Origin: Antedon mediterranea
Lineage: Eukaryota; Echinodermata; Crinoidea; Comatulida; Antedonidae
Reading direction: 5' to 3'
DNA: 64,000 nucleotides
Assembly (NCBI RefSeq): GCF_964355755.1
Contig: NC_092679.1
Location: 24,304,432 to 24,368,431 of the forward strand
The position numbers were made by a program, and so were the translations under genes. Below, one piece after another: positions 49,201 through 61,183 of the stretch. The notes beneath the pieces were generated by a model. The model saw only the letters and a list, made by a program, of their open reading frames with translations. It had not been told where the DNA came from and did not search any database. How positions within the stretch are numbered: position 1 is the first letter of the stretch; every line of letters begins with the position of its first letter.

Positions 49201-52200
49201 AGTCTAATACCAAATCCATCCCATCTTGAGGTAAAGAATTTGTTTTTTCCTTCTTTCTTCTTTTCTTTTTCTTTTCTTTATTTAAATTGTATTTACGTAC
49301 AGATTTAATAGCATGGTAAATTTCCGACCGATTCTGTTTTGTATATTCTCTTTAGTATATTTTGGAAAATTACTTGCTCCATGGTGTTAGATTTTGGTGG
49401 AATCAGCGCTATATAAGAACTTGTATATTATTATTAGCCCAGATACAGTAGGAAGAATCTTGTTACTTGGTATTTCAGATTTTCCAGCTCTTGTTCTGTA
49501 TTGATTGTTTTATTCTGGTTTAGGCTAATGTACCTGTGGTGATTGGAAAAGTAAGAGGGAGGCAGCAAACACTAGCAGAAGGTGATTACTCAGCCAGTGA
49601 ACAGGAATCAATTGTAGGGCAGAAGGTACTATGTGTACAAGTCCATGGGGATGCTGCAATTTCAGCCCAGGTAAATATTATTTCTGGCATTTAAGCAGCT
49701 CTCTCTGCTCTGTTACATGAAAATGATAGCAACAAAAGGCCCAACTAACTGTATTATTACTACTGTACTAAATTTTCATAAAAATAAATAATCATGTTCT
49801 CTTGCTTCAGGGTGTTATTCAAGAATCTTTAGGATTATGGAACCTCCCCCATTTCAGAGTGGGTGGATCCATTCATCTAGTCATTAATAACCAGTTGGGT
49901 TTTACCACACCTGCAGAACAGGGGAGGTCATCATTATACAGCACAGATATTGCCAAAAGTAATGGTTTTCCTATTTTACATGTCAATGGTGACCATCCTG
50001 AGGTAAAATATTTGATTTTGATTGAATAGATTAATTGTTGGAGTGAAATAAATGCTTACTAACTGCTAATTAATGCTTTATTTTCAGGAAGTTGTAAAAG
50101 CACTTCGTCTTGCTATGAGCTACAGACAAACATTTGGTAAAGATGTATTTGTTGATTTGATCTGCTTCAGACGCTGGGGGCATAATGAATTAGATGACCC
50201 ATCTTTTACCAATCCAGGCTTGTATTCCATTATAGGATCTAAGCCAAGTGTACCAGACTCTTATGTGCAAAAACTGTCTGTAAGTATTGTATAGATTGGC
50301 TGTTGAATATTGTAGCAACTTTCCTATACCATTAAAAGCATACATGTACTTTACCTGTAGGGCCTTAAATATTATAATTTAATTTCTTTACTCACAAATT
50401 CTTTCTCAAAACTATATATTTGCAATACAATTTGTTTTTTTCAGGAAGAAGGCATTCTAGATAAAGAAACTATTTCCAAAGAAGTATCCACATATTATGA
50501 AGCATTAAACTACTCACTTAAAGAGGCAGACACGCATGAACCTAAACAGTTCCACCTACAAGCTCACTGGAAAGACTTGGTTGATGCGCCATCACATATA
50601 TCCACCTGGGATACAGGTGATAATATTTAATCTTGAGATGAAGGTGATAGTTTTCAATCCCAAGATAAATCTGACAATATTTAATCTTGAAATAAAGATG
50701 ATAATCTTTTAAATCCCACAATAATAATAATGTTTAATCCGGATAATAAAGGGTTTATTTATCTTTAGAAAATATGATGTAAAATTAATAAAATCTCTTA
50801 GGGTAATACTTATTTCTGCAGCGCAAATTTGAACTGACATTATACAGTGGAAGCCCAGGCTTTTGGATCAGCGCAATGTTTACCCTCCAACATCATACAG
50901 TGGAAGCCCAGGCTTTTGGATCAGCGCAATGTTTACCCTCCAACATTATACAGTGGAAGCCCAGCCTTTTGGATCAGCGCAATGTTTACCCTCCAACATT
51001 ATACAGTGGAAGCCCAGGCTTTTGGATTAGCGCAATGTTTACCCTCCAACATTATACAGTGGAAGCCCAGGCTTTTGGATCAGCGCAATGTTTACCCTCC
51101 AACATTATACAGTGGAAGCCCAGGCTTTTGGATCAGCGCAATGTTTACCCTCCAACATTATACAATGGAAGCCCAGGCTTTTGGATCAGCGCAATGTTTA
51201 CCCTCCAACATTATACAGTGGAAGCCCAGGCTTTTGGATCAGCGCAATGTTTACCCTCCAACATTATACAGTGGAAGCCCAGGCTTTTGGATCAGCGCAA
51301 TGTTTACCCTCCAACATTATACAGTGGAAGCCCAGGCTTTTGGATCAGCGCAATGTTTACCCTCCAACATTATACAATGGAAGCCCAGGCTTTTGGATCA
51401 GCGCAATGTTTACCCTCCAACATTATACAGTGGAAGCCCAGGCTTTTGGATCAGCGCAATGTTTACCCTCCAACATTATACAGTGGAAGCCCAGGCTTTT
51501 GGATCAGCGCAATGTTTACCCTCCAACATTATACAGTGGAAGCCCAGGCTTTTGGATCAGCGCAATGTTTACCCTCCAACATTATACAGTGGAAGCCCAG
51601 GCTTTTGGATCAGCGCAATGTTTACCCTCCAACATTATACAATGGAAGCCCAGGCTTTTGGATCAGCGCAATGTTTACCCTCCAACATCATACAGTGGAA
51701 GCCCAGGCTTTTGGATCAGCGCAATGTTTACCCTCCAACATTATACAGTGGAAGCCCAGGCTTTTGGATCAGCGCAATGTTTACCCTCCAACATTATACA
51801 GTGGAAGCCCAGGCTTTTGGATCAGCGCAATGTTTACCCTCCAACATTATACAGTGGAAGCCCAGGCTTTTGGATCAGCGCAATGTTTACCCTCCAACAT
51901 TATACAATGGAAGCCCAGGCTTTTGGATCAGCGCAATGTTTACCCTCCAACATTATACAGTGGAAGCCCAGGCTTTTGGATCAGCGCAATGTTTACCCTC
52001 CAACATTATACAATGGAAGCCCAGGCTTTTGGATCAGCGCAATGTTTACCCTCCAACATCATACAGTGGAAGCCCAGGCTTTTGGATCAGCGCAATGTTT
52101 ACCCTCCAACATTATACAGTGGAAGCCCAGCCTTTTGGATCAGCGCAATGTTTACCCTTCAACATTATACAGTGGAAGCCCAGGCTTTTGGATCAGCGCA

Positions 52201-55200
52201 ATGTTTACCCTCCAACATTATACAGTGGAAGCCCAGGCTTTTGGATCAGCGCAATGTTTACCCTCCAACATTATACAATGGAAGCCCAGGCTTTTGGATC
52301 AGCGCAATGTTTACCCTCCAACATTATACAGTGGAAGCCCAGGCTTTTGGATCAGCGCAATGTTTACCCTCCAACATTATACAGTGGAAGCCCAGGCTTT
52401 TGGATCAGCGCAATGTTTACCCTCCAACATTATACAATGGAAGCCCAGGCTTTTGGATCAGCGCAATGTTTACCCTCCAACATTATACAGTGGAAGCCCA
52501 GACTTTTGGATCAGCGCAATGTTTACCCTCCAACATTATACAATGGAAGCCCAGGCTTTTGGATCAGCGCAATGTTTACCCTCCAACATTATACAGTGGA
52601 AGCCCAGGCTTTTGGATCAGCGCAATATTTACCCTCCAACATTATACAGTGGAAGCCCAGGCTTTTGGATCAGCGCAATGTTTACCCTCCAACATCATAC
52701 AGTGGAAGCCCAGGCTTTTGGATCAGCGCAATGTTTACCCTCCAACATTATACAGTGGAAGCCCAGGCTTTTGGATCAGCGCAATGTTTACCCTCCAACA
52801 TTATACAGTGGAAGCCCAGGCTTTTGGATCAGCGCAATGTTTACCCTCCAACATTATACAGTGGAAGCCCAGGCTTTTGGATCAGCGCAATGTTTACCCT
52901 CCAACATTATACAATGGAAGCCCAGGCTTTTGGATCAGCGCAATGTTTACCCTCCAACATTATACAGTGGAAGCCCAGGCTTTTGGATCAGCGCAATGTT
53001 TACCCTCCAAAAAATGTAGACTCTTTTCTGTTTGTGTTGGTCACTGATTTTGCAGCTTCTTCCAGAAATAATACTAAATTTATAAAAAAAAAATAAATCT
53101 TATAATGATTCTTGTGTTAAATGAAATGATATTTATTTCCCATAGAAAATTAATTTTTGTAGGTTGTTAAATGAAATATGAAATATCCACTTTAGTATAA
53201 TATTGTATGTTTATTTTTGTAGGCGTGGATCAAGAACTGTTAAGGTTTATTGCTGCCAAGTCTGTTCAAGTTCCTGAAGACTTTGTAAGTACCGTACTGA
53301 AATAGACCAGTGGTTGGTCTGTAATCTCTTCACCGTTACTCAAAAATATGTTTTTGATACAAGTAAAAATGCACTGGCATTAGATATTAATAAAGCTTTC
53401 TCAACATTAATTTTCATTCCTTTTTAGAAAGTTCATTCAACTTTGCTAAAAAGTCATATAGGGTCACGTCTGAAGAAACTAGAGGAAGGTGCTGGTGTGG
53501 ACTGGGCTACCTCTGAGGCAATGGCCATAGGCTCATTGATGACCCAAGGATTTAATGTCCGTCTATGTGGTCAAGATGTAGGACGAGGCACCTTCAGTCA
53601 TCGCCATGCAATGTTGGTTGACCAAAATACTGACCAACTTCATGTACCATTGAATTGTATATATAGTGATCAAAAACACTTTTTAGAGGTGAGAACATTC
53701 ATTTATAACTTTGTTGTATTTTTATTTACCATTTAGAAAGGTAAACTGTGATTAAATTAGACTTTAAATAGGTTATTTGGTAGTTTTAATAAATTTAATC
53801 ACTTCCGTAGACAAAAAATGTGTGTGATGTGGCCAAATAAAATTCATTCATGTCCATATATAGGCACATCACTCTTTTTTACGTCACATAAAGTTTGATA
53901 GTGTGGACAGAGAGTGTGGAATTTTTCTTTTTCTGCAGGTTGCCAATAGTCCCTTGTCAGAGGAAGCTGTGCTTGCATTTGAGTATGGAATGAGCATTGA
54001 AAACCCTCAGTCACTAATAGTATGGGAAGCACAGTTTGGTGATTTTTACAATGGAGCCCAGATAATGATTGATACATATGTAACATCAGGTGAAGGTAAG
54101 ATGTACAATTGATACATATGTAACATCAGGTGAAGGTAAGATGTACAATTGATACATATGTAACATCAGGTGAAGGTAAGATGTACAATTGATACATATG
54201 TAACATCAGGTGAAGGTAAGATGTACAATTGATACATATGTAACATCAGGTGAAGGTAAGATGTACAATTGATACATATGTAACATCAGGTGAAGGTAAG
54301 ATGTACGATTGATACATATGTAACATCAGGTGAAGGTAAGATGTACAATTGATACATATGTAACATCAGGTGAAGGTAAGATGTACAATTGATACATATG
54401 TAACATCAGGTGAAGGTAAGATGTACAATTGATACATATGTAACATCAGGTGAAGGTAAGATGTACAATTGATACATATGTAACATCAGGTGAAGGTAAG
54501 ATGTACAATTGATACATATGTAACATCAGGTGAAGGTAAGATGTACAATTGATACATATGTAACATCAGGTGAAGGTAAGATGTACAAGTATATTTGTTT
54601 AAAGCAAATTATGATTTAGTTTTATGTTTCAAAATTGGCACCATTTTGAAATCTAAGATTACGTTACGTGCCCCACAAATAGATACATTTGATATAACTC
54701 CAGAGGCATATTATTGAAAAAATAACAATGCTGTTGGTATCAGTGGCTAGATCTCAATGGGATACAAAAAATTAAAAGCAAAAAGCTAAATCAAAATGAT
54801 AAAATAGCCAGACAAAATTGCAAAGCTTTCGGGCAGCACAAGCCCTTCATCAGTGAAAGATATAATATAAATACATAGTATCTGTAATAACTTTTCACAT
54901 TTGTAGTGAAGTGGCTGTTGCAGAGTGGCTTAGTAATGATGCTTCCACATGGATATGATGGTGCTGGTCCTGAACATTCATCATGCCATATGGAAAGATT
55001 TTTACAGTCATGTGACAGCAAAGAAGATGGAATAGATGGTGATAACGTCAATATCCAACTTGCTCATCCTACTACGCCAGCTCAGTACTTCCATCTTCTC
55101 AGGCGACAGGTAACGGAGTGCTTTATAAATAGATTTGTATATACAAACTAAGCCAAGTGAAAAAATATGGTAAACATCGTAAATACTGCCTGTTGCACGC

Positions 55201-57042
55201 ACGATATTCGATATCAACTGGTTTCAATACCAGATTTGTTTAAAATAACATTCACTTCTTTGCATGTTTCTTTTCATACAGACCTTTTTCTCCCCCATTC
55301 ATAATTTTATTATACAATTTTCATTTTCCGTTTTTTCTCAGATGATAAGGAACTTTAGGAAGCCTTTAATTATAGCTTCTCCAAAAGTGTTACTTAGACT
55401 CCCAGCAGCCACTTCAAGTTTAAGTGAAATGGCACCAGGAACAAGCTTTCAGCCTGTAATCGGAGACCAGCAAGCAGACCCAAATAAGTAAGACAATTTT
55501 ACTCTTTGTTACTTTTCTTGTTGTCTATAGTGCTGTATCTTCTGTTCAAAAAAGTACACTCTGTGGCGCTTTCTTGCCAAGTATTTTGCATCAAAGTGCT
55601 TGGCTGATTTAATTTTTACATAAATTGTTTGTTTCTATAGAGTGGATAAGGTGATTGTTTGCTGCGGCAAGCATTATTATACATTGGTGAATGAGAGGCA
55701 GCGATTACAAGCTGATAATATAGCTATAGTACGAATTGAACAGCTTTGTCCATTTCCAGCTGAAGAAATTCAATTAAATCTATCTAAATTCAAAATTGCC
55801 AAAAGTAAGTGTGTTGTTTTTGTATTACCATTTTATATTCTATATGGTTGTGGTTTTAGGTGATACTATTTAGGTATACTTGTCCCCTAAGGTCTTTACT
55901 TACTCATGTTGATGCTGTACAGTTTTAGTTGAGTAACTTAGATTAAATATATGACACAAATATTACTTTGCTTGACCAATAAGAACAAGAAACTGGCAAA
56001 TAAGGACTCGGTTCTTGCCAACTTTAGTGGGTCTGTAAAGCTAAATCATTTAGTAATTACTTCCAATCAGGATATACTCGAAAATATCTTACTTACTTGT
56101 ATACTAAATTTAAACCAACTTACTAATGTAACGTAGGCCTGACCAAACAGTATTTATGTTATGCTATAAATATACTACTATTGCAATGCATTACAGAGTT
56201 TGTTTGGAGTCAAGAAGAACATCAAAACATGGGGGCGTGGTTCTTTGTGGCACCTAGATTTGCTAATCTTGTTGGTTGCAATGTGAGTATTACAGTATCT
56301 ATGTTAATAGGGATAACAACAAATAAATAGATAAACAAGAAATATATTTTGAAAGAATTTCATTTAGCTTCGATTTTGTATAGATGACAAATTTCGTTTT
56401 TGTAAAAGCACAAGTTAACGGAGTACTTACTCGAACGTTTCGATCTCTATCAGAGATCCTTCTCAACTGACTGCGGAGTGTTAATGCAGCTTGGTCATTC
56501 TTGACGTCATCTCGCATTTGTACAATGATTTGATAGACACATCACCTGGCCGAGCCCCGCACAACCTCCAACCTACAACCGGAGGCGTACAACGTCATCA
56601 ACAGATGACGTCAAGAATGACCAAGCTGCATTAACACTCCGCAGTCAGTTGAGAAGGATCTCTGATAGAGATCGAAACGTTCGAGTAAGTACTCCGTTAA
56701 CTTGTGCTTTTACAAAAACGAAATTTGTCATCTATAAGAAATATATTAATTACAATTAACATATAATGTATTTGTTGTGCATTAATTTATAACAAGTGGC
56801 CATATGATGATGTCATATCATTATCATATAAGCATATCACTACCATATTTGGGCACATCACACTTTTTTCTGTCACATAAAGTTTGATAGTGTAGACAAA
56901 GCTTTAAACTGTTCGTAAATATGTTTTCTATCTTCAGCTTACATATGCGGGAAGGCAGAATTTAGGAACACCAGCTGTAGGTGTCGGCCAAATACATCAA
57001 GCTGAAGTTAAAATGATAATGGAAAATACATTTAGCTTTTAG
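46245..57042 (+). CDS. DHTKD1: DHTKD1: 2-oxoadipate dehydrogenase E1, mitochondrial
   Basis: ThDP-dependent E1 converting 2-oxoadipate toward glutaryl-CoA in lysine and tryptophan breakdown. Exons: 46245-46374, 46575-46695, 47157-47221, 47460-47566, 47863-47970, 48202-48313, 48610-48771, 49157-49230, 49524-49670, 49811-50002, 50088-50279, 50445-50616, 53223-53284, 53428-53688, 53939-54095, 54907-55109, 55342-55487, 55641-55804, 56197-56282, 56938-57042; 2766 nt, 921 aa (human 919). The N-terminus [20 protein letters not shown] is a plausible mitochondrial presequence. E1o-family landmarks: [41 protein letters not shown], the ThDP/Mg motif spanning HGDAA to [73 protein letters not shown]. Local duplications affect exon 3 and exon 15 borders; the poly(A) signal AATAAA is at 57062. 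Confidence 0.96.
46893..46970. repeat. Short tandem repeat of CTATTGATACCAA
   Basis: About five imperfect ~13-15-bp units in DHTKD1 intron 2. Confidence 0.85.
47181..47278 (+). repeat. 49-bp duplication across DHTKD1 exon 3 donor
   Basis: The 3' 41 nt of exon 3 plus its donor (GTAAGTA) are repeated immediately downstream, with period 49. Use of the second donor would read AGT GGT AAG TAA, an immediate stop, so the first donor must be the productive one. Confidence 0.92.
47590..47716. mobile_element. MITE-like element, family M1 copy 2
   Basis: ATATGATGATGTCATATCAC, then GCACATCAC blocks, ending AGTTGATAGTGTAGACAGAG. Located in DHTKD1 intron 4. Confidence 0.65.
50841..53010. repeat. 53-bp minisatellite, ~41 copies
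   Basis: 2170 bp of a 53-bp unit (TACAGTGGAAGCCCAGGCTT, TTGGATCAGCGCAATGTTTA, CCCTCCAACATTA) with only scattered substitutions, inside DHTKD1 intron 12. No forward frame of the unit contains a stop, so forward open frames of 643 to 749 codons arise in all three phases. Flanking DHTKD1 exons splice in phase around it, so it is intronic. Confidence 0.97.
53805..53918. mobile_element. MITE-like element, family M1 copy 3
   Basis: GTGTGATGTGGCC, TCCATATATAGGCACATCAC and AAGTTTGATAGTGTGGACAG match the M1 family. Located in DHTKD1 intron 14, ending about 20 bp before exon 15. Confidence 0.65.
54068..54588 (+). repeat. 40-bp tandem repeat of a splice donor, 13 copies
   Basis: The unit is the last 28 nt of DHTKD1 exon 15 plus GTAAGATGTACA, repeated 13 times with one substitution. 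Each unit therefore carries an identical 5' splice site GAAG/GTAAGA (first at 54096, then every 40 bp to 54576). Reading past the first donor meets an in-frame TGA within 15 nt. Confidence 0.96.
54715..54870 (-). mobile_element. Dispersed repeat, family H copy 2, with hammerhead-like core
   Basis: Homologous to 20925-21080. On the minus strand 54853-54827 reads CTGATGA, a GGGC/GCCC stem, then GAAA: the conserved core order of hammerhead ribozymes, as found in some retroelements. A closing stem III and cleavage-site pairing are not clear. Confidence 0.4.
56380..56735. repeat. Perfect 133-bp inverted repeat
   Basis: Left arm 56380-56512 and right arm 56603-56735 are exact reverse complements, separated by 90 bp. 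The arms include CTCTGATAGAGATCGAAACG and GTTGAGAAGGATC. It lies in DHTKD1 intron 19, so the pre-mRNA could form a long perfect duplex. The origin is probably two head-to-head copies of one mobile sequence. Confidence 0.93.
56795..56908. mobile_element. MITE-like element, family M1 copy 4
   Basis: ATATGATGATGTCATATCA, GGGCACATCACAC and AGTTTGATAGTGTAGACAAAG match family M1. It ends about 30 bp before the last DHTKD1 exon. Confidence 0.65.
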
Positions 57043-57061
57043 TTCTACGATATATTTATGT

Positions 57062-57067
57062 AATAAA
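57062..57067 (+). terminator. Poly(A) signal of DHTKD1
   Basis: AATAAA, 20 nt after the DHTKD1 stop codon. This close spacing would make a very short 3' UTR; other AATAAA motifs lie near 57578. Confidence 0.5.
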
Positions 57068-57674
57068 CGGTTGTTCTATATTTTTTATAGATGTGTATCT
57101 TAATGTGGTGAAATATTTTAACGACAAACAATTGATTCATAAATTCAATACAGGGTTTAACTTTAAAAACAAATTATGGAATATAATTAAGCTATATGTG
57201 TTATTTATGAGTGAAACTCTTTCATGTTTGTACACACACAAGTTTGAGTTGCAGAACTCTACATTTGTTTGCAGGAGATGATGAACCAGGGTTTACTTAT
57301 TTCCTTATATGGGTACTCTTTGTATTTATCATGTTCATTCATACAGTACCTATTCTTTTGTTTTCAAATTATTTTTTACAAATAATATTTGCATGAGCAA
57401 TAATTAAAGGAAAAGAATTATGACCATCAAGGATGTATGTTACCGGATAGGAGGCTGGCTCATCCAGCTGATTTAGTGTTATATGTCCCATTGTTATGGT
57501 AATGTCCCAGAATACCCAGTCTGAGCATGCTCAGAATTGTCTGAATGATAAACAGTACTGTGTATTATTTTATATAAATAAATGTTTATATTTTACTTTA
57601 TTAACTGCAAATAGGTATGCTGCCCTTATGATGAAATTTAAATATTAATCTATTGCACAATTAACATAAGCTGA

Positions 57675-57797
57675 TAATGTGCCCATATATGGACATGATG
57701 ATGTCATATCACTACTATATTTGGCCATCACTTTAATATTTGGGCACATCACACATGTTTTGTCAAACTAGTTTGATAGTGTAGACAGAGCTTTAGA
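57675..57797. mobile_element. MITE-like element, family M1 copy 5
   Basis: Best-preserved right end: AACTAGTTTGATAGTGTAGA followed by CAGAGCTTTAG, with GTGCCCATATATGGACATGA at the left. Confidence 0.7.
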
Positions 57798-59228
57798 CTT
57801 ATTAGTATTTCATTCTGTGAATGAGAAAGAGAAAATCTACTGTAATGAAAGCATTTGTTTATGTGCTGCTAAACAACAACATTGAATTACTATTATTAAA
57901 TGATATGAATATAGTGAATATTCATCTTGTTATCTACCTTTTGAAAACTATGAAAAGTAATATTAAAGTCAGGAACACTCTTCCCAGCTCACATTTAAAA
58001 TACTGTTCTATAAAATTGTTTAATAATATTTGATGTTGATTTTAAATTTGAAATACAGAGCACTGACTAGCCCATTATATCTTTTTAAATATATATAATA
58101 TCTTTAAAATCTGTAAGTGTTACATTGAAGTGTGCATCTTGTGGTAATGATTATAGTATAGATACTCAGGGTAATGTTTTGTTATGTTGCATTACAAACA
58201 TTAGGAACCTTTTTTAATTTTACAAGAATGTACTAGATATATTAAACTACAAATGTAGATGTACAGTAGATCTTATGTGCTTTAAAAAGGCAGGGGAATT
58301 AAATTAAAAATAAACTCAATCTTAATAACAGAGTCATGTAATACAATATTTGTGTTGATATTTTGGCTACATTTATGATGTCATCAAAATCTGACCTATA
58401 CCACCAGTTGAAGTTTCATAATATTCATTGTCAATTGTGATTACGATACCCCTACAGCCACAGTACAAATCCAACCATGACTGACTGGAGCTGATGGACC
58501 AGTACACTGGAGTAACCCACTGCTCTTGTTCTTGTAAAGTGGACACGAGCCAGATGTGTACACTCACTCAGTCCTTATTTGAAACGACCTACAGTCAAGG
58601 AGTCGAGTCTTGAACTTGGTATGATTACAATTTGCAGTGCTCCTGAAATGCTCAATCTGAACTCTATGGCGAATACAGTTCAATCTAATATTATGCTGCT
58701 AATATAATTGCAAAAGAAACAAATAAAGTGTTTGAAATTACATATTTATTAAAACACTACCTGTATTTAGCTTTAATATAAAACTTAACATGAGATTCAA
58801 TATTACCAGTGTGCAGCAGAAGATTCCATGGAATATAACATTGCATTGATGTTGTGAAGTGTGCATAGCATATTATTTATACTATGCCATTTTCTCTAAA
58901 GTATGTTTTTCGACCCAGTTTCTGGTCAAAGTGAACTATTACATGACCTTGTATTGCTGCCTTTTAAAACAAACATTTAGAATTTATTTTGTAAGGGCTT
59001 TCAAAAATTACAGGAAAGGGAAAAAAGCTATGATGAAAAGATTTGTATTTGTGGTATGGCCAACAGGTACATCGATTGGCATAAAGGTAGATAAAATGGT
59101 GCCAAAATCCAACAATTGACCAGCATGAATATCTGTTGCCTAAATGTGTACCGCATGTGATCAGTCATTTTTTAGTAGTAGTACAGCTAATTTGACTGTA
59201 GTAAGGTATACAGTGTCTCTACGCTTTC

Positions 59229-59353
59229 AAGCTATAGTTTGACTAAAAAAGTGCGATGTTCCCAAATATAGTAGTAATATGATGTCGTCATGTCCATATA
59301 TGGACACACAATATTTTTTCCTCAAATAGTTTATAGTATAGACAGAGCTTTAG
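59229..59353. mobile_element. MITE-like element, family M1 copy 6
   Basis: Diverged copy: AAAGTGCGATGTTCCCAAAT, ATGATGTCGTCATGTCCATA and TATAGTATAGACAGAGCTTTAG. Confidence 0.6.
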
Positions 59354-60248
59354 GGTCTTATAACTTGTGTAACTTTACTGAATTTATGTGCAACTTTTAT
59401 TGCCGAGTGACAGATATACATAAATTTGAGAAAACATGTTTAAATACTATAACTATTTAAAATATGAAGTATGCTATACAGCTTATTACACAATATACTG
59501 ATAATCAAAATAATATGATTACATTACTATTATAGATTTCTTTAAAATTAGCACTATAAAAGCACCATATATAGGTTACCTTTCGTAATTACCATAATAC
59601 AGTGTTAACAGTAATATTTAGTTTATAAATAATTTCATTTCAATTATTTATTTCACTTTACAAATATATAAATATAAAGTGGAGGAGCCTAAAAGAAAGC
59701 AAAGCTTGTGGTGAATAGGCTCCTCAAAACAAAAAATAAAATATAAATATTAAAATAACACAATAATAAAAGATGCAATAGTGTACATTCTGTCATGGTC
59801 ATGATACTGAGAATTTCAAATTTGATTTATTATGTTACGATTCATTAAATGCCACAAAATGAATCATTTCAGACCTCCTAAAGTTATTGATCACTTTCGT
59901 AGGAAAAAAAAGAAAGAACAAATTGAAAGACAAATTTGACTATTATTTTCTTAAATTGCAGTTTTTCATAATTTTTTTTTCAATCCAATTTTTTATCAAA
60001 GTGAAAAACTGTATGTGACATTAAAATGGAATATTAAAAAAATGTTTAATTTATTGAGGGAGACAATATCTAGGGCTAACATTTACCTGCAGAATTCTCT
60101 TTAAAATCAACTACTTCAACATTTTGCCAAAACATTTTAAAAGCTTGAAACCTAAATGTAGATGTCTTTTAAATTTTACCACAACGTAAACATCGATAAT
60201 GTATTTAAAACAAATCCACTAATACGAAATAAATAGAAACATTTGGTA

Positions 60249-60571
60249 CAATGTCTTTGTATTACAATGTCTTTGTATTACAATGTCTTTGTATTACAAT
60301 GTCTTTGTATTACAATGTCTTTGTATTACAATGTCTTTGTATTACAATTTCTTTGTATTACAATGTCTTTGTATTACAATGTCTTTGTATTACAATGTCT
60401 TTGTATTACAATGTCTTTGTATTACAATGTCTTTGTATTACAATGTCTTTGTATTACAATGTCTTTGTATTACAATGTCTTTGTATTACAATGTCTTTGT
60501 ATTACAATGTCTTTGTATTACAATGTCTTTGTATTACAATGTCTTTGTATTACAATGTCTTTGTATTATAG
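60249..60571. repeat. 16-bp tandem repeat, ~20 copies
   Basis: The unit ACAATGTCTTTGTATT repeats almost perfectly (one G to T change). It is open in all three forward frames, so frames of 100-129 codons here are spurious. Confidence 0.96.
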
Positions 60572-61183
60572 TATTAAATTATTGAAATTCTTATATTATT
60601 ACATTTTATATATACATGGCCACCTAGAATAGAGCACAAGTACTGTACTGTATATATTATATAATAATAAATGGGCAAAACACCTTGAAATGTTTGTGTT
60701 AAAATACCTACCTACTGTATATATTATATTTTAAAGAACATTTTAAGTGTACCTTTAAAACTAATACATTTTGACATTGCATAGAGGCATACTTATTTGC
60801 TTTATTTAAAATAAATTATTTAAATATTTACATCTATGTGTCAACAATTCAATAAATTAATAAAACCTCTAAAATTAAGTAGAATTTTAACATAATATTT
60901 TAAAACTATATATAGAAACAAAAGATATAGCAATGATTTGGTGCAACATTATGAGTAAAAGTTTTCTTTTCTTCTTAGGAGCATAATATGGCTACTATTA
61001 GATTAAGATAAATCATGAACTTTTAGATAAAATGGTATTGGTATCTCAACAAATACATGTTAAATTAAATTACTTAAGAATATCTTTTAAACAAAACTTA
61101 ATGAGAATTGTATTCATATCTGTTGACTTTAGTTAGTAGCAGCCAGCCTTAAGGCACAATGAAAGTACAGCAGTTAATTGACT

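Larger units (their letters stand above)
57043..61183. other. Intergenic space between convergent DHTKD1 and RPS6KC1
   Basis: 4.1 kb holding the DHTKD1 poly(A) signal, two M1 elements, a 16-bp satellite and a hairpin at about 59684-59730 (GGAGGAGCCT / AGGCTCCTC). A 64-codon minus-strand frame at 58373-58567 has no recognisable family. Part of it is probably the RPS6KC1 3' UTR. Confidence 0.6.

Noticed and set aside
50847-53096. Forward open frames of 749, 723 and 643 codons as a novel repetitive protein
   Set aside because: They overlap in all three phases of a 53-bp minisatellite, and flanking DHTKD1 exons (50445-50616 and 53223-53284) join in phase around it.
54068-54588. CRISPR-like array (13 regular 40-bp repeats)
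   Set aside because: There are no unique spacers; the repeats are head-to-tail and derive from a DHTKD1 exon end in a eukaryotic gene.
60243-60632. 129-codon forward frame
   Set aside because: A 16-bp satellite read in three phases; no family resemblance.
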